64,000 nucleotides of DNA from Streptomyces curacoi (lineage in GTDB: Bacteria; Actinomycetota; Actinomycetes; Streptomycetales; Streptomycetaceae): contig NZ_KQ947984.1 in assembly GCF_001513975.1 (NCBI RefSeq), positions 933,338 to 997,337 of the forward strand, given 5' to 3'. The notes beneath the pieces are model-generated. The model was given only the letters and a program-made list of their open reading frames with translations. It did not search any database and was not told the DNA's origin. Shown here in pieces: positions 1 through 11,409 of this stretch (within the stretch, counting starts at the first letter, position 1; each line of letters begins with the position of its first letter). The translations under genes were made by a program, and so were the position numbers.

Positions 1-119
1 CGGTATCCGGCTTTCCCGGATCGGCGGGCGGGCCTGCGACCCGCCAGCCGGGCCGACGGGCTCGCAGACCGCGGCGATCGCACCAACGGGCGGGGCTCAG
101 CACACCGGCGGCCGAGCGC

Positions 120-1895
120 TCAGCGCACCAGCGGCGGGCCCTGCGCGTAGTCGCCGTGGCCTCGGCCGAAGTCCCCGGGCAGGGGCCGAGTGTCCAGATA
201 GAACCACTCGGCGCCAGGGCCGGGCTCCGGCCGCTCGGGCGCGGCAGCGGCAGGCGCGTCCGTCGGCCCGGGCGCGGCAGCGGCAGGCACAGTCGGTCGG
301 GCGGGCGCGGTGACGGCAGGGACCTCCGTCCTCGCCGGTCCCGGCATCAGCAACTCCACCCGCAGCCCCAGCCCCCGCTGCTGCGCCGTGAACTCCTCCA
401 CCTGGCTGCGGCAGGCGTGGTCCAGGTGCGTCACGCCGGTCAGGTCCAGGCGGATGCGCGGCTTGCCCGACGCCGCCGCGCTCTCCAGCGCCTCGATGAG
501 CTGCGGCAGTCGCAGGAACGTCGCGTTGCCGGCCATGACGACCTTGGCGGTGTCCTCCTCGATGTGCTGCCGGATCACCGTCTGGGACATGCGCAGGGCG
601 GCCAGCACGATCCCGGCCGCGAGGCCGATCAGGACGCCTTCCAGCAGTGCCGTCGCCACGATGACCAGGGTCGTCACCGTCATCACCACGAACTCGCCCC
701 GGTCCTGCCGCCACATCTTCGGGAACTCCGTGGGCGCGAACAGCTTCCAGCCGCTGTGCACGAGGACGCCCGCCAGCACCGAGATCGGGATCAGGGCCAG
801 CACCTGTGGCAGCAGCAGGGCGAAGGCCAGCAGCCACAGGCCGTGCAGGGTGCGGGAGATACGGGTCTTCGCACCGGCCTGGACGTTCGCCGAGCTGCGG
901 GCCACGACCGCCGTGATCGGGAGGGCGCCGAGGATGCCCGCGACCGTGTTGCCGGCGCCCTGCGCGATGAGTTCGGTGTTGTAGCGGGTGCGGGGGCCGC
1001 TGTGCATACGGTCCACGGCGGCCGCGGTGAACAGGCTCTCCGCGGAGGCGATGACCGTGAAGGTGAGGATGGAGGTGAGGACCGCGGCATCGGCGAGCCC
1101 CGCGAACTGCTCGGCCCCCGGCACCTGCACCGACGCCAGCAGATTGCCGACCTGGAGGGTCTTCACCTCCACGCCGGGCAGCGCGGCGACCGCGATGCCG
1201 ATGCCGACCGCGACCAGCGCGGCCGGGATCTTCCGCGCCGGGCCCGGCACCTTCTTCCACACGAAGCTGAGCACGATCGTGGCGGCGCCGAGCAGGGTGG
1301 CGATCATCGCCTGCGGGTCGGTGAGGATGTCGGCGAACAGGCCCGGTATTCCGGCCATGTTCTCGATCGGCGTGCCGGGGGCCTTGGCGTCGGCCATCGG
1401 GTAGGCCTGGCTGAACATCAGCGGCAGCCCGATGCCGGCCAGCATCCCCTGGACGACCGCGAGGGAGATCGCCTGGAACATCCGGCCGAGGCGTACGACG
1501 CCCAGGACGACCTGCAGGATGCCCGAGAACAGGACGATCACGCCGAGCATCGCCACGCCGTGCTCCAGCACCGTCTCCGCGACCAGCGCGGCGAGTCCGG
1601 CGGCGGGCCCGCTGACCTGGAGCGTGCTGCCCCGGACTGCGCCCACCACCAGGCCGCCGATCACACCGGAGATGATGCCGAGCTCGGCGGGGACGCCGGA
1701 GGCGACGGCGACGCCGATGCACAGGGGCAGGGCGACCAGGAAGACGACCAGGGACGCGGTGATTTCATTGGCGAGGTCGGGCTTCGCGCCCCTCTCCTTC
1801 GGCGCCCCCGCCTTCCCCGCCCTCTCCTTCAGTGCTCCCGCCTTCCCCGCCCTCTCCTTGGTGCGCGTACGCCCGCGCGCATGCGCCCCGCTCAT
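120..1895 (-). CDS. SulP-family anion transporter with C-terminal STAS domain
   Basis: The 591-residue membrane protein is a SulP/SLC26-type transporter. These carry sulfate, bicarbonate or other inorganic anions. A multi-helix core (about residues 45-430) is followed by a STAS domain (about 460-550) and a Pro/Ala-rich tail. The N-terminus has a short tandem repeat, KERAGKAGAL then KERAGKAGAP then KERGAKPD, at about residues 13-40. The start is the ATG at 1895-1893, whose ATGA overlaps the stop of the carbonic anhydrase gene, so the two are translationally coupled. A SulP next to a beta-carbonic anhydrase suggests bicarbonate (BicA-like) transport, but the substrate is inference. The reading frame stays open further upstream inside the carbonic anhydrase gene, and that part is a shadow. 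Confidence 0.9.
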   Translation of the reverse strand: MSGAHARGRTRTKERAGKAGALKERAGKAGAPKERGAKPDLANEITASLVVFLVALPLCIGVAVASGVPAELGIISGVIGGLVVGAVRGSTLQVSGPAAGLAALVAETVLEHGVAMLGVIVLFSGILQVVLGVVRLGRMFQAISLAVVQGMLAGIGLPLMFSQAYPMADAKAPGTPIENMAGIPGLFADILTDPQAMIATLLGAATIVLSFVWKKVPGPARKIPAALVAVGIGIAVAALPGVEVKTLQVGNLLASVQVPGAEQFAGLADAAVLTSILTFTVIASAESLFTAAAVDRMHSGPRTRYNTELIAQGAGNTVAGILGALPITAVVARSSANVQAGAKTRISRTLHGLWLLAFALLLPQVLALIPISVLAGVLVHSGWKLFAPTEFPKMWRQDRGEFVVMTVTTLVIVATALLEGVLIGLAAGIVLAALRMSQTVIRQHIEEDTAKVVMAGNATFLRLPQLIEALESAAASGKPRIRLDLTGVTHLDHACRSQVEEFTAQQRGLGLRVELLMPGPARTEVPAVTAPARPTVPAAAAPGPTDAPAAAAPERPEPGPGAEWFYLDTRPLPGDFGRGHGDYAQGPPLVR

Positions 1896-2497
1896 CCGGC
1901 ATGCACCCGGAACCGGCCGTCGTCCTCCAGCTCGTACACCTGCCCGGTGTCGACCTCGTAGTACCAGCCGTGCAGCCGCAGCCGCCCCGCGTCCAGCCGC
2001 TGCCGCACGACGGGGTAGGTCCGCAGCACCGCGATCTGGTTGACGACATTGCGCTGTACGACGTCGGACAGGGACAGCTCGCCGGAGCCCGGGGTGAGAA
2101 CCGGCGCCAGTTCGGGGCGGGCCAGTTGCAGCCAGGCGTCCACGCCGGGCAGCGCGGACAGGTCGTCGCCGGACTTCAGCGCACCCATCGCTCCGCAGTG
2201 TGAGTGACCGCACACGACGATGTCCTGAACCCCGAGCACCTCCAGTGCGTACTCGATGGTGGCGGCCTCCCCGGACGCTCCGGGGCTGCCGTACGGCGGC
2301 ACGATATTGCCCGCGTTGCGCAGCTCGAATATTTCTCCGGGCCGCGCGCCGGTAATCAGGGCGGGTATGACCCGCGAGTCCGAGCAGGTAATGAAGAGTG
2401 CCTCGGGATATTGCCCCTCGGCCAGTTTCCGGTATTCGCCGCTCTCGAAATCAACCCGCCGCTTGAACGACCGGGCACGGTCCAGCAACGCCTTCAA
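1892..2497 (-). CDS. Beta-class carbonic anhydrase
   Basis: This cytoplasmic zinc enzyme interconverts CO2 and bicarbonate. The four expected active-site residues are visible: Cys38 and Asp40 in CSDSR, and His98 and Cys101 in GHSHCG. That is the classic Cys2-His-Cys beta-CA pattern with its Asp-Arg dyad. I chose the TTG at 2497 because AGGAGG sits 5 nt upstream and gives 201 residues, the usual family length. The frame remains open to 2689, but the extra N-terminus does not look like protein. It is first in a two-gene operon with the SulP transporter (4-nt overlap) and divergent from the response regulator at 2689. Confidence 0.92.
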   Translation of the reverse strand: MKALLDRARSFKRRVDFESGEYRKLAEGQYPEALFITCSDSRVIPALITGARPGEIFELRNAGNIVPPYGSPGASGEAATIEYALEVLGVQDIVVCGHSHCGAMGALKSGDDLSALPGVDAWLQLARPELAPVLTPGSGELSLSDVVQRNVVNQIAVLRTYPVVRQRLDAGRLRLHGWYYEVDTGQVYELEDDGRFRVHAG

Positions 2498-2591
2498 CGA
2501 TGCCTCCTCGACTGGAAGTTCGGCCAGTTCACAGCACCGTAGAGGAGCGCACACCAGACGAAGGCCAAGCCAGGGCCAGAGCGCGTCCAGT

Positions 2592-2672
2592 AATTGGACA
2601 TTCTTTGTCGCAAGACCCCGCAGGCGCTTGTTTCTTGTAGCGTGTCGACACCAGGGCAGAGAATGTTCAATT
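2592..2672. promoter_or_regulatory. Inverted repeat between carbonic anhydrase and response regulator genes
   Basis: AATTGGACATTC at 2592-2603 is matched by GAATGTTCAATT at 2661-2672 as an inverted repeat with one mismatch in 12. It sits in the 191-bp divergent promoter region, and the downstream half lies 16 nt before the regulator start. It could be an operator for autoregulation or for joint control of the bicarbonate genes. No binding protein is known from the sequence alone. Confidence 0.35.
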
Positions 2673-2688
2673 CGGAGAGACAGGGGCA

Positions 2689-3435
2689 ATGGGCATACAA
2701 GTGCTGTTGATCGAGGACGACGAGACGATCGCCGAACCGCTCACCGAGGGACTGGGCCACTTCGGGCTGACGGTCGATCACGTGACCACCGGTGCGGAGG
2801 GGTTGCGGAGTCCGTACGGCGATGTCGTCCTGCTCGACCTCGGCCTGCCGGACATGGACGGCATCGACGTCTGCCGAGGTATCCGGCAGGTCTCGGACGT
2901 GCCGGTCATCATCCTGAGTGCGCGGGGTGAGGAGGCCGACCGGGTGCTGGGGCTGGAGCTCGGCGCCGACGACTATCTGGCGAAACCGTTCAGCGTGCGG
3001 GAGCTGGTGGCCCGGGTGCGGGCGGTGACCCGGCGGACCCAGCGCACGGAGGCGGTGGCCGACCCGGTGGTCACAGCCCCGCCCCCGGCGTACGAGGAAG
3101 CCGCACCCCAGCCCTCGTACGGGCCCGGCCCCCTCGTCGTCGACCGCCGCACCCGCCAGGTCTGGGTCGGCGAGGCCCCCCTGACCCTCACCCCCAAGGA
3201 GTTCGAGCTGCTGGCGCTGCTCACCGAGGATCCGGGCGCGGTCTACTCCCGGCAGCAGATCCTGGACCGGGTGTGGGATCCGCACTACGAGGGCCCGACC
3301 AAGACCCTGGACGTCCATGTCGCCTCGCTGCGGCGGAAGCTGGGCGACCCGGCGTGGATCCAGACCCTGCGCGGGGTCGGCTTCCGGCTGGCGGTGCAGA
3401 CCGAGCCGGGCGGGCAGCGGGTGTCCTCGCCGTGA
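2689..3435 (+). CDS. OmpR/PhoB-family response regulator
   Basis: The protein has 248 residues. An N-terminal receiver domain (about 1-115) has the acidic pocket at Glu9-Asp11, phospho-acceptor Asp50 in LLDLGLPDMDG and the conserved Lys99 in LAKPF. A Pro-rich linker (about 120-150) leads to a C-terminal winged-helix DNA-binding domain ending in LRGVGFRL. The gene overlaps the histidine kinase by GTGA, so the two form one two-component system. A purine-rich GGGGC lies just before the ATG. The neighbouring carbonate genes are divergent, so they are plausible but unproven targets. Confidence 0.95.
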   Translation: MGIQVLLIEDDETIAEPLTEGLGHFGLTVDHVTTGAEGLRSPYGDVVLLDLGLPDMDGIDVCRGIRQVSDVPVIILSARGEEADRVLGLELGADDYLAKPFSVRELVARVRAVTRRTQRTEAVADPVVTAPPPAYEEAAPQPSYGPGPLVVDRRTRQVWVGEAPLTLTPKEFELLALLTEDPGAVYSRQQILDRVWDPHYEGPTKTLDVHVASLRRKLGDPAWIQTLRGVGFRLAVQTEPGGQRVSSP

Positions 3436-4916
3436 CCCGTCGGCTGCTGCTCAGCTACCTCAGCCTCGCCGCGCTCGTCCTGCTGTGCCTGGAGATCCCG
3501 CTGGGCTTCGTCTACTCCCGCAGCGAGCGGGAGCGGGTGGTGAACGCGGCGAAGGACGAGGCCGAGTCGGTCGCCGCGTACGCCTCGCTGTCCCTCAGCG
3601 CGGGGCGTGCCGAGCGGGACCTGCCCCGCCGGGTGGTCCACTGTGCCGAGCGCATCGGCGGGAAGGTGGTGGTCGTGGACGCCTCGGGCGCGCTGCTCGC
3701 CACCTCGCATCCGCTGGCCGCCGTGATGTCGTCCGACCTCGCCTCCCGCCCCGGCATCGCGGCCGCCCTCCACGGCACCTCCACGGTGGACGTCCGTACG
3801 TCGACCATCGGCGGGGTCGAGTACCTTTCGGTGGCCGCGCCGGTCATGTCCGGTGCGCGGCTGCAGGGTGCCGCGTGGCTGACGCTGCCGACCCGGACGG
3901 TGCACGAACGCGTCCACCACGTCTGGCTGCTGCTCGGCCTCGGCGGGCTCGCGGTCCTCACGGCGGTCGCCGTGGTCGGGTTCGCCATCGCCTGCTGGAC
4001 CGGCCGGCCCATCCGTGAACTGGAGCGGGCCACCGACGAGCTGGCCGACGGCGGCCTGGCCACGCCGGTCACCATCACGAAGGGGCCGCCCGAGGTGCGC
4101 CGGCTGGCCGCCGCGTTCAACCGTACGGCGGCCCGGCTCGCCCATCTGCTCGCCGCCCAGCGGGCCTTCGCGGGTGAGGCCTCCCACCAGCTCAGGACGC
4201 CGCTCGCGGCGCTGCGGCTGCGCCTGGAGAACCTGGAGCCGAACGTGTCCGTCCGCGGCCGGGGCAGCCTCGCCGCCGCGGTGACCGAGACGGACCGGCT
4301 CGCCCGGATGGTCGAGGGGCTGCTGGCGATGGCCCGCCTGGAGGAGACGGCGGCGACACCCGTGCCGGTCGACGTGGGCGCCGTCTGCGCGGAGCGCCAC
4401 CGCACCTGGGCGCCGCTCTTCGCACAGGAGCGGGTCTCCCTGGTGCTGTTCGCCGGCAGCGTGGGGCCGGTGCTGGCGGTGCCCGGCGGGGTCGAGCAGA
4501 TCGTGGACAACCTGCTCTCCAACGCCCTGCGGGCCTCGCCGCGCGGCAGCACGGTGACCATGGAACTGCGGCTGCACGTCCCGGCCCGCCGCGCCCTGCG
4601 CGACGCCCGCCCCGCCTGGGTCGACCTGCACATCACCGACGAGGGCCCCGGCATGACCCCGGACCAGCGCGCCCGTGCCTTCGACCGCTTCTGGCGGGCG
4701 CCGGGCGCCCCCAAGGGCGGTACGGGACTGGGCCTGTCGCTGGTCCAACGGCTCGCTCACGCGAGCGGCGGCGAGGCGAGCCTGCATGCGGCGGCCGCGG
4801 GCGGGCTGGACGCGGTGATCCGCCTGCCGTCGGCGGAGGCACCGCGCGAGGGGCACGGGCCGGGGCCCGACAGGCCCGGGCAGCGCAAGCGGGTGGTGCC
4901 GGCGTTGCGCGGGTGA
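3432..4916 (+). CDS. Sensor histidine kinase (HAMP, HisKA, HATPase)
   Basis: The protein is a 494-residue membrane sensor kinase. TM1 is at about 5-26, a poorly conserved extracytoplasmic sensor lies at about 27-163, and TM2 is at about 164-189. A HAMP linker follows, then the dimerisation helix with phospho-acceptor His252 in SHQLRTPLAA. The C-terminal ATPase has the N box NLLSNAL, G1 DEGPGM and G2 GGTGLGLSL. The GTG at 3432 is used because it overlaps the regulator stop. The frame is open upstream inside the regulator gene, but that is not protein-like. It presumably phosphorylates the regulator encoded upstream. The stimulus cannot be read from the sequence. Confidence 0.93.
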   Translation: MTRRLLLSYLSLAALVLLCLEIPLGFVYSRSERERVVNAAKDEAESVAAYASLSLSAGRAERDLPRRVVHCAERIGGKVVVVDASGALLATSHPLAAVMSSDLASRPGIAAALHGTSTVDVRTSTIGGVEYLSVAAPVMSGARLQGAAWLTLPTRTVHERVHHVWLLLGLGGLAVLTAVAVVGFAIACWTGRPIRELERATDELADGGLATPVTITKGPPEVRRLAAAFNRTAARLAHLLAAQRAFAGEASHQLRTPLAALRLRLENLEPNVSVRGRGSLAAAVTETDRLARMVEGLLAMARLEETAATPVPVDVGAVCAERHRTWAPLFAQERVSLVLFAGSVGPVLAVPGGVEQIVDNLLSNALRASPRGSTVTMELRLHVPARRALRDARPAWVDLHITDEGPGMTPDQRARAFDRFWRAPGAPKGGTGLGLSLVQRLAHASGGEASLHAAAAGGLDAVIRLPSAEAPREGHGPGPDRPGQRKRVVPALRG

Positions 4917-5029
4917 GCGCGCACAGGCAGCTCTCGGCCACGCCGTCCGGCGGCCATGCACTGGCCACGGCCCGTCAACCATGCTCCCTTAGGTTCCATG
5001 CCATCCCGTCCCCAACCCCCCACGCACAA

Positions 5030-5053
5030 CCCCGCCGTCGACCGGCGGCGGGG
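5030..5053 (+). terminator. GC-rich hairpin after the kinase gene
   Basis: CCCCGCCG at 5030-5037 pairs with CGGCGGGG at 5046-5053 around an 8-nt loop. There is no T-run. It lies between the histidine kinase and the DUF839 gene and may end kinase transcription or sit in the leader of the next gene. Confidence 0.3.
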
Positions 5054-5078
5054 CGGTACGGCATCTCTTGGAGTGAGA

Positions 5079-6239
5079 GTGGAACGTCGTAGCCTCCTGC
5101 GTGCGGCCGTCCTCGGCGGGTCTGCCGCCGTGTTCGGCGGAACCCTGTGGCGCGGCGCCGCCCACGCGGCCCCGGCCCAGCCCGGCACCGGCCCCTACGG
5201 GCCGCTCGGCTCGCCCGACGCCAACGGCATCAGACTCCCCGCCGGCTTCACCAGCCGCGTCATCGCCCGCTCCGGGCAGACGGTCCCCGGCACGTCGTAC
5301 ACCTGGCACAACGCCCCGGACGGCGGCGCCTGCTACGCCGACGGCACGGGCTGGATCTACGTCTCCAACTCGGAGATCAACCCCGGCGGCGGGGTGAGCG
5401 CGGTCAGGTTCTCGTCGACCGGTGCGATCACGTCGGCGTACCGCATCCTGTCGAACACCCGCACCAACTGCGCGGGTGGCAAGACCCCGTGGAACACCTG
5501 GCTGTCCTGCGAGGAGGTCTCGCTCGGCTACGTCTACGAGACCGACCCCTGGGGCACGAGGGCGGCGGTCCGCCGGGACGCGATGGGCCGCTTCAAGCAC
5601 GAGGCGGCGGCGGCCGACCCGGTGCGCAGGGTGGTCTACCTGACCGAGGACGAGACGAACGGCCGCTTCTACCGCTTCGTCCCGACGACCTGGGGCGACC
5701 TGTCCTCCGGCACCCTCCAGGTCATGGTCGCGGGCAGCGCCACCTCCGGCTCCTTCACCTGGGCGAACGTCCCCGACCCGGACGGCTCCCCCACGGCCAC
5801 CCGCGGTCAGGTCTCGGGCTCCAAGTCCTTCAACGGCGGCGAGGGCTGCCACTACGCCGACGACAAGGTGTGGTTCACGACCAAGGGCGACAACCGCGTC
5901 TGGCAGCTCGACCTCACGTCGAACACCTACGGGCTGGCGTACGACGACTCCCTCGTCACCTCCGGCACGGCCCCCCTCACCGGCGTCGACAACATCACCG
6001 GCTCCTCCTCCGGCGACCTCTTCGTCGCCGAGGACGGCGGCACCATGGACATCTGCGTGATCACCCCGGACGACGTCGTCGCCCCGTTCCTGAGGATCGA
6101 CGGCCAGTCGGGCTCGGAGATCACGGGCCCGGCCTTCTCCCCGGACGGGAGGCGGCTGTACTTCTCCAGCCAGCGGGGGACCACGGGGAGCTCGTCGGGC
6201 GGGATCACCTATGAGGTGACGGGACCCTTCCGCGCGTAA
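5079..6239 (+). CDS. Tat-exported DUF839 (PhoX-like) protein
   Basis: The protein has 386 residues with an N-terminal twin-arginine signal (ERRSLLRAAVLGG, then an Ala-rich segment ending AHAA). The mature part is a beta-propeller-like DUF839 protein. This family includes the calcium-dependent PhoX alkaline phosphatases, but I cannot confirm the metal-binding residues, so the enzymatic role is open. The GTG at 5079 is preferred because GGAG lies 6 nt upstream and it places the RR motif at the very N-terminus. An ATG at 4956 is in frame but adds an unlikely 41-residue extension. Confidence 0.8.
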   Translation: MERRSLLRAAVLGGSAAVFGGTLWRGAAHAAPAQPGTGPYGPLGSPDANGIRLPAGFTSRVIARSGQTVPGTSYTWHNAPDGGACYADGTGWIYVSNSEINPGGGVSAVRFSSTGAITSAYRILSNTRTNCAGGKTPWNTWLSCEEVSLGYVYETDPWGTRAAVRRDAMGRFKHEAAAADPVRRVVYLTEDETNGRFYRFVPTTWGDLSSGTLQVMVAGSATSGSFTWANVPDPDGSPTATRGQVSGSKSFNGGEGCHYADDKVWFTTKGDNRVWQLDLTSNTYGLAYDDSLVTSGTAPLTGVDNITGSSSGDLFVAEDGGTMDICVITPDDVVAPFLRIDGQSGSEITGPAFSPDGRRLYFSSQRGTTGSSSGGITYEVTGPFRA

Positions 6240-6324
6240 CGGTCACGAAACAGACACACTTCCTCCACATCTGATCACTGGGCATTACGGTCATCCCCTC
6301 ACGCACCAACAGTGGGGGGATGAC

Positions 6325-6789
6325 ATGACCAATCCGTACAGCTCGGCAACCGTGCCGCCGCCCTTGCGACCCGCCCCCAAGTGGGCGCGCAAGCGCTACG
6401 TACTCCCGGCGCTCGCCCTCGCCTTCTTCCTCGGCATCGGCGCGGGCGGCGCGTCCGGCGAAGGCTCGAAGAACACCGCGGCGAAGCCCGCGGCGGCCTC
6501 GCCGCGGCCCACGGTCACCGTCACCATGACGGCCCGGGCGCGCGAGCCCGAGCCCGCCCCCACGGTGACGGCCACCAAGACGGTCAAGGTCACCGCGACC
6601 GTCACCGCCCCACCCGCAGCGGACAGCGGCACGTCCCCCGACGACAGGGGCGACTCGTCCGGCGACGACGTCTACTACGCCAACTGCGCCGCGGCCCGGG
6701 CAGCCGGCGCGGCCCCCGTCCACCGCGGCGAGCCCGGCTACGCCTCCCACCTGGACCGCGACAACGACGGGGTGGGCTGCGACAGCTGA
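6325..6789 (+). CDS. Excalibur calcium-binding domain membrane/surface protein
   Basis: The 154-residue protein has one N-terminal membrane helix (about 24-43), a long Thr/Val/Pro/Lys-rich low-complexity linker, and a C-terminal excalibur domain. The domain has the calcium-loop motif DRDNDGVGCDS and a Cys partner in YYANCAAAR. Excalibur domains are extracellular EF-hand-like modules in Gram-positive bacteria. GGGGGGA directly precedes the ATG. A strong hairpin terminator follows at 6817. The specific role is unknown. It may be tied to surface calcium or nuclease-like proteins. Confidence 0.85.
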   Translation: MTNPYSSATVPPPLRPAPKWARKRYVLPALALAFFLGIGAGGASGEGSKNTAAKPAAASPRPTVTVTMTARAREPEPAPTVTATKTVKVTATVTAPPAADSGTSPDDRGDSSGDDVYYANCAAARAAGAAPVHRGEPGYASHLDRDNDGVGCDS

Positions 6790-6816
6790 CGCGGCGGCAC
6801 GAGTCCCGGAAGCGGG

Positions 6817-6852
6817 AGAGGGCGGCACCCTCCGCACAGGGTGCCGCCCTCT
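6817..6852 (+). terminator. Strong intrinsic terminator after the excalibur gene
   Basis: AGAGGGCGGCACCCT at 6817-6831 pairs perfectly with AGGGTGCCGCCCTCT at 6838-6852 (15-bp stem, 6-nt loop) and is followed by TTC. It separates this gene from the convergent ppdK. Confidence 0.85.
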
Positions 6853-6931
6853 TTCGTGCACCGGAGCCGCCGCCCATCGGTCTTGAGGGTCGGGGACGGG
6901 CGACGGCTCCGGAGTCCGGTGGCCGTATGGC

Positions 6932-9652
<2,721 letters not shown>

Positions 9653-9698
9653 GGTCTCGACTCCCTCGAGGACGTGGTGGCTGCCCTGACGGCGAGGA

Positions 9699-9729
9699 AC
9701 ATACCCAGATCGAAGGCGCCTGGGTATGT
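9699..9729. promoter_or_regulatory. 10-bp inverted repeat upstream of ppdK
   Basis: ACATACCCAG at 9699-9708 and CTGGGTATGT at 9720-9729 are perfect inverted repeats with an 11-nt spacer, about 50-75 nt upstream of the ppdK start. The position suits an operator or a leader hairpin controlling ppdK. Confidence 0.5.
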
Positions 9730-9854
9730 CTACTCACGCGTCATACGCCTGTAACCACCCGTCCGCCAGTGGATCGAAAGTCAAGGCTTGGCAAGCGGTG
9801 ACGCGTGGATGTTTTCACTTCTTGAACGCAAGACGGCACACGAGTGCGGTTTCC

Positions 9855-9970
9855 CGCTCAGATGAGCATCTCTCCCGCACGTCTGTTTTCGATCGATGAA
9901 CGATCAAGGGGTGGCACCGAGTGCCACCCTTTGGAGAAGTGCAGCCGCTCAAGATCCGCTCATCTGAGCG
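9855..9970. promoter_or_regulatory. Pair of matching palindromes upstream of ppdK
   Basis: CGCTCAGATGAGC at 9855-9867 and CGCTCATCTGAGCG at 9957-9970 are both palindromes of CGCTCA-NN-TGAGC(G), and the core of one is the exact reverse complement of the other. Two copies about 100 bp apart resemble paired operator sites. The regulator is not known. Confidence 0.4.
9905..9933 (-). terminator. Hairpin, probable terminator downstream of the ROK gene
   Basis: A 13-nt stem with one G-T pair (9905-9917 with 9921-9933) closes a 3-nt loop. Core arms are GGGTGGCAC and GTGCCACCC. It lies about 125 nt beyond the ROK stop in its direction of transcription. There is little T-run, so its strength is uncertain. 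Confidence 0.5.
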
Positions 9971-10058
9971 CAACCCTTATCAAGGGTGGCGAGAATCACG
10001 CTGCCACAGGGAGCCGGATTTCACCATGCGGACGCGCCTCAAGACAGAAATCCGGACG

Positions 10059-11288
10059 TCACACACCCATGGCCAGCAGCCGTTCCTCCACCCGCTCCGG
10101 CGCGTACAGGTACTCCACGACGAGCGCCCCGGCCCCCACCAGCCCGGCCCGCTCCCCCAGCCGCGAGGTCACGACGTCCAGATGAGCGGTGGAGCGCGGC
10201 AGCGCCCGCTGGTACAGCAGCTCCCGCACCCCGGTGAGGAAGGGCGTCCCGGCCAGATCCCCGGCGATCATCAGCACCCCGGGGTTGAGCAGCGTCACGA
10301 CGGTCGCCAGCACGTCCCCGACCTGCCGCCCGGCCTCCCGGGCCAGCGCCGCCGCCCCCGGATGCCCGGACGCCAGCAGATCCCGCACATCCGAGCCCGA
10401 GGCCGCCGGCACCCCGGTCTCGGCCAGCCGCCGGGCCACGGCGCCGCCACTGGCGACGGCGGCCAGACAGCCGTACGAACCGCACCGGCACAGCGCGTCG
10501 GCGCCCACCCGGATATGCCCGATGTCGCCCGCGCCCCCGTCGACGCCCCGGTAGACCGAGCCGTCCACCACGACCCCGGCGCCGATCCCGGTCGACACCT
10601 TGACCAGCACGAACGCCGAGCAGTCCGGGTAGCCGGTGCGCTGTTCGCCGTACGCCATGAGGTTGGCGTCGTTGTCGACGAGGACCGGCACCCGCCCGGC
10701 CCCCGTGTGCTCGCTGAAGGCTCTGGCCAGCCGGCCTCTTATGTCGCGGCCGTCCCAGCCCGGCATGATCGGCGGCTGGACGACCCGGCCGGTCTCGCTG
10801 TCCACCGGCCCCGGCACCGCGAGCCCGATGCCGCAGACCTCCTCGGCCCGGTGCCCGGCCTTCTCCAGCAGTTCGGCGAACCAGCGCCCCAGCTCGCCCA
10901 GCACCGCGTCCGGCCCGTCCTCGACGACCAGCGTGCCGCTGTGCTCGGCGAGCATCTCGCCGGTCAGGGAGAGCACGGCGGCGCGCGCGTGCCGGGTGTC
11001 GAGGTCGGCGGCGAGGACGACCGCGTGCGCGTCGTCGAACTCCAGGGTGATGGAGGGGCGCCCGCCCAGCGGGGACTCCACCGGACCCCCCGCACCCTCG
11101 CGCAGCCATCCCGCCCGGAACAGGCGGTCGAGGCGCTGGCCGACGGTGGCCCGGGAGAGGCCGGTGGCCTGCTGAAGGGCGCCGCGTGTGGTGGCGCGCC
11201 CGCTGCGCACGAGTTCGAGCAGATCCCCGGCGCCGGCCTGACCGCCGCTCCTGGTCGTCCTGCCCGTACGTCCCGGTCGACCGGTCAT
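10059..11288 (-). CDS. ROK-family transcriptional repressor
   Basis: The 409-residue ROK protein has an N-terminal winged HTH (about 25-85, with RATVGQRLDRL) followed by a sugar-kinase-like ROK domain. It carries the zinc/ROK signature CRCGSYGCLAA and the ATP-site-like DNDANLMAYGE. The HTH marks it as a NagC/Mlc-type sugar-responsive regulator rather than a free kinase. The ATG at 11288 is chosen because AAGGGGG lies about 5 nt upstream. It is divergent from the GH63-like and debranching-type genes at 11410, which are its likely targets. The effector sugar is unknown. Confidence 0.9.
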   Translation of the reverse strand: MTGRPGRTGRTTRSGGQAGAGDLLELVRSGRATTRGALQQATGLSRATVGQRLDRLFRAGWLREGAGGPVESPLGGRPSITLEFDDAHAVVLAADLDTRHARAAVLSLTGEMLAEHSGTLVVEDGPDAVLGELGRWFAELLEKAGHRAEEVCGIGLAVPGPVDSETGRVVQPPIMPGWDGRDIRGRLARAFSEHTGAGRVPVLVDNDANLMAYGEQRTGYPDCSAFVLVKVSTGIGAGVVVDGSVYRGVDGGAGDIGHIRVGADALCRCGSYGCLAAVASGGAVARRLAETGVPAASGSDVRDLLASGHPGAAALAREAGRQVGDVLATVVTLLNPGVLMIAGDLAGTPFLTGVRELLYQRALPRSTAHLDVVTSRLGERAGLVGAGALVVEYLYAPERVEERLLAMGV

Positions 11289-11409
11289 GCGCACCCCCTT
11301 GTGTTTCTCAAGCCTGCATTACATATTGGGTTTTGCGTGTTAAATAGACGTAACCCTACGGTGGCCATGGCCGAACCGGTCGGGCCGGACGTCTTTCGGG
11401 GAGCCCCGA

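Larger units (their letters stand above)
9653..10058. other. Non-coding interval between ppdK and the ROK gene
   Basis: About 400 bp have no convincing gene. It holds the ppdK leader and promoter region, a 10-bp inverted repeat, two matching palindromes about 100 bp apart and a terminator-like hairpin, all listed separately. Confidence 0.6.

Noticed and set aside
1..119. Gene or terminator in the first 119 bases
   Set aside because: Only a weak 6-bp stem is visible and no coding signal. The SulP gene ends at 120.
120..2213. Longer start for the SulP transporter at 2213
   Set aside because: The extra 106 residues overlap the carbonic anhydrase gene and are Arg/Gly-rich shadow. The ATG at 1895 overlaps the stop and gives a normal length.
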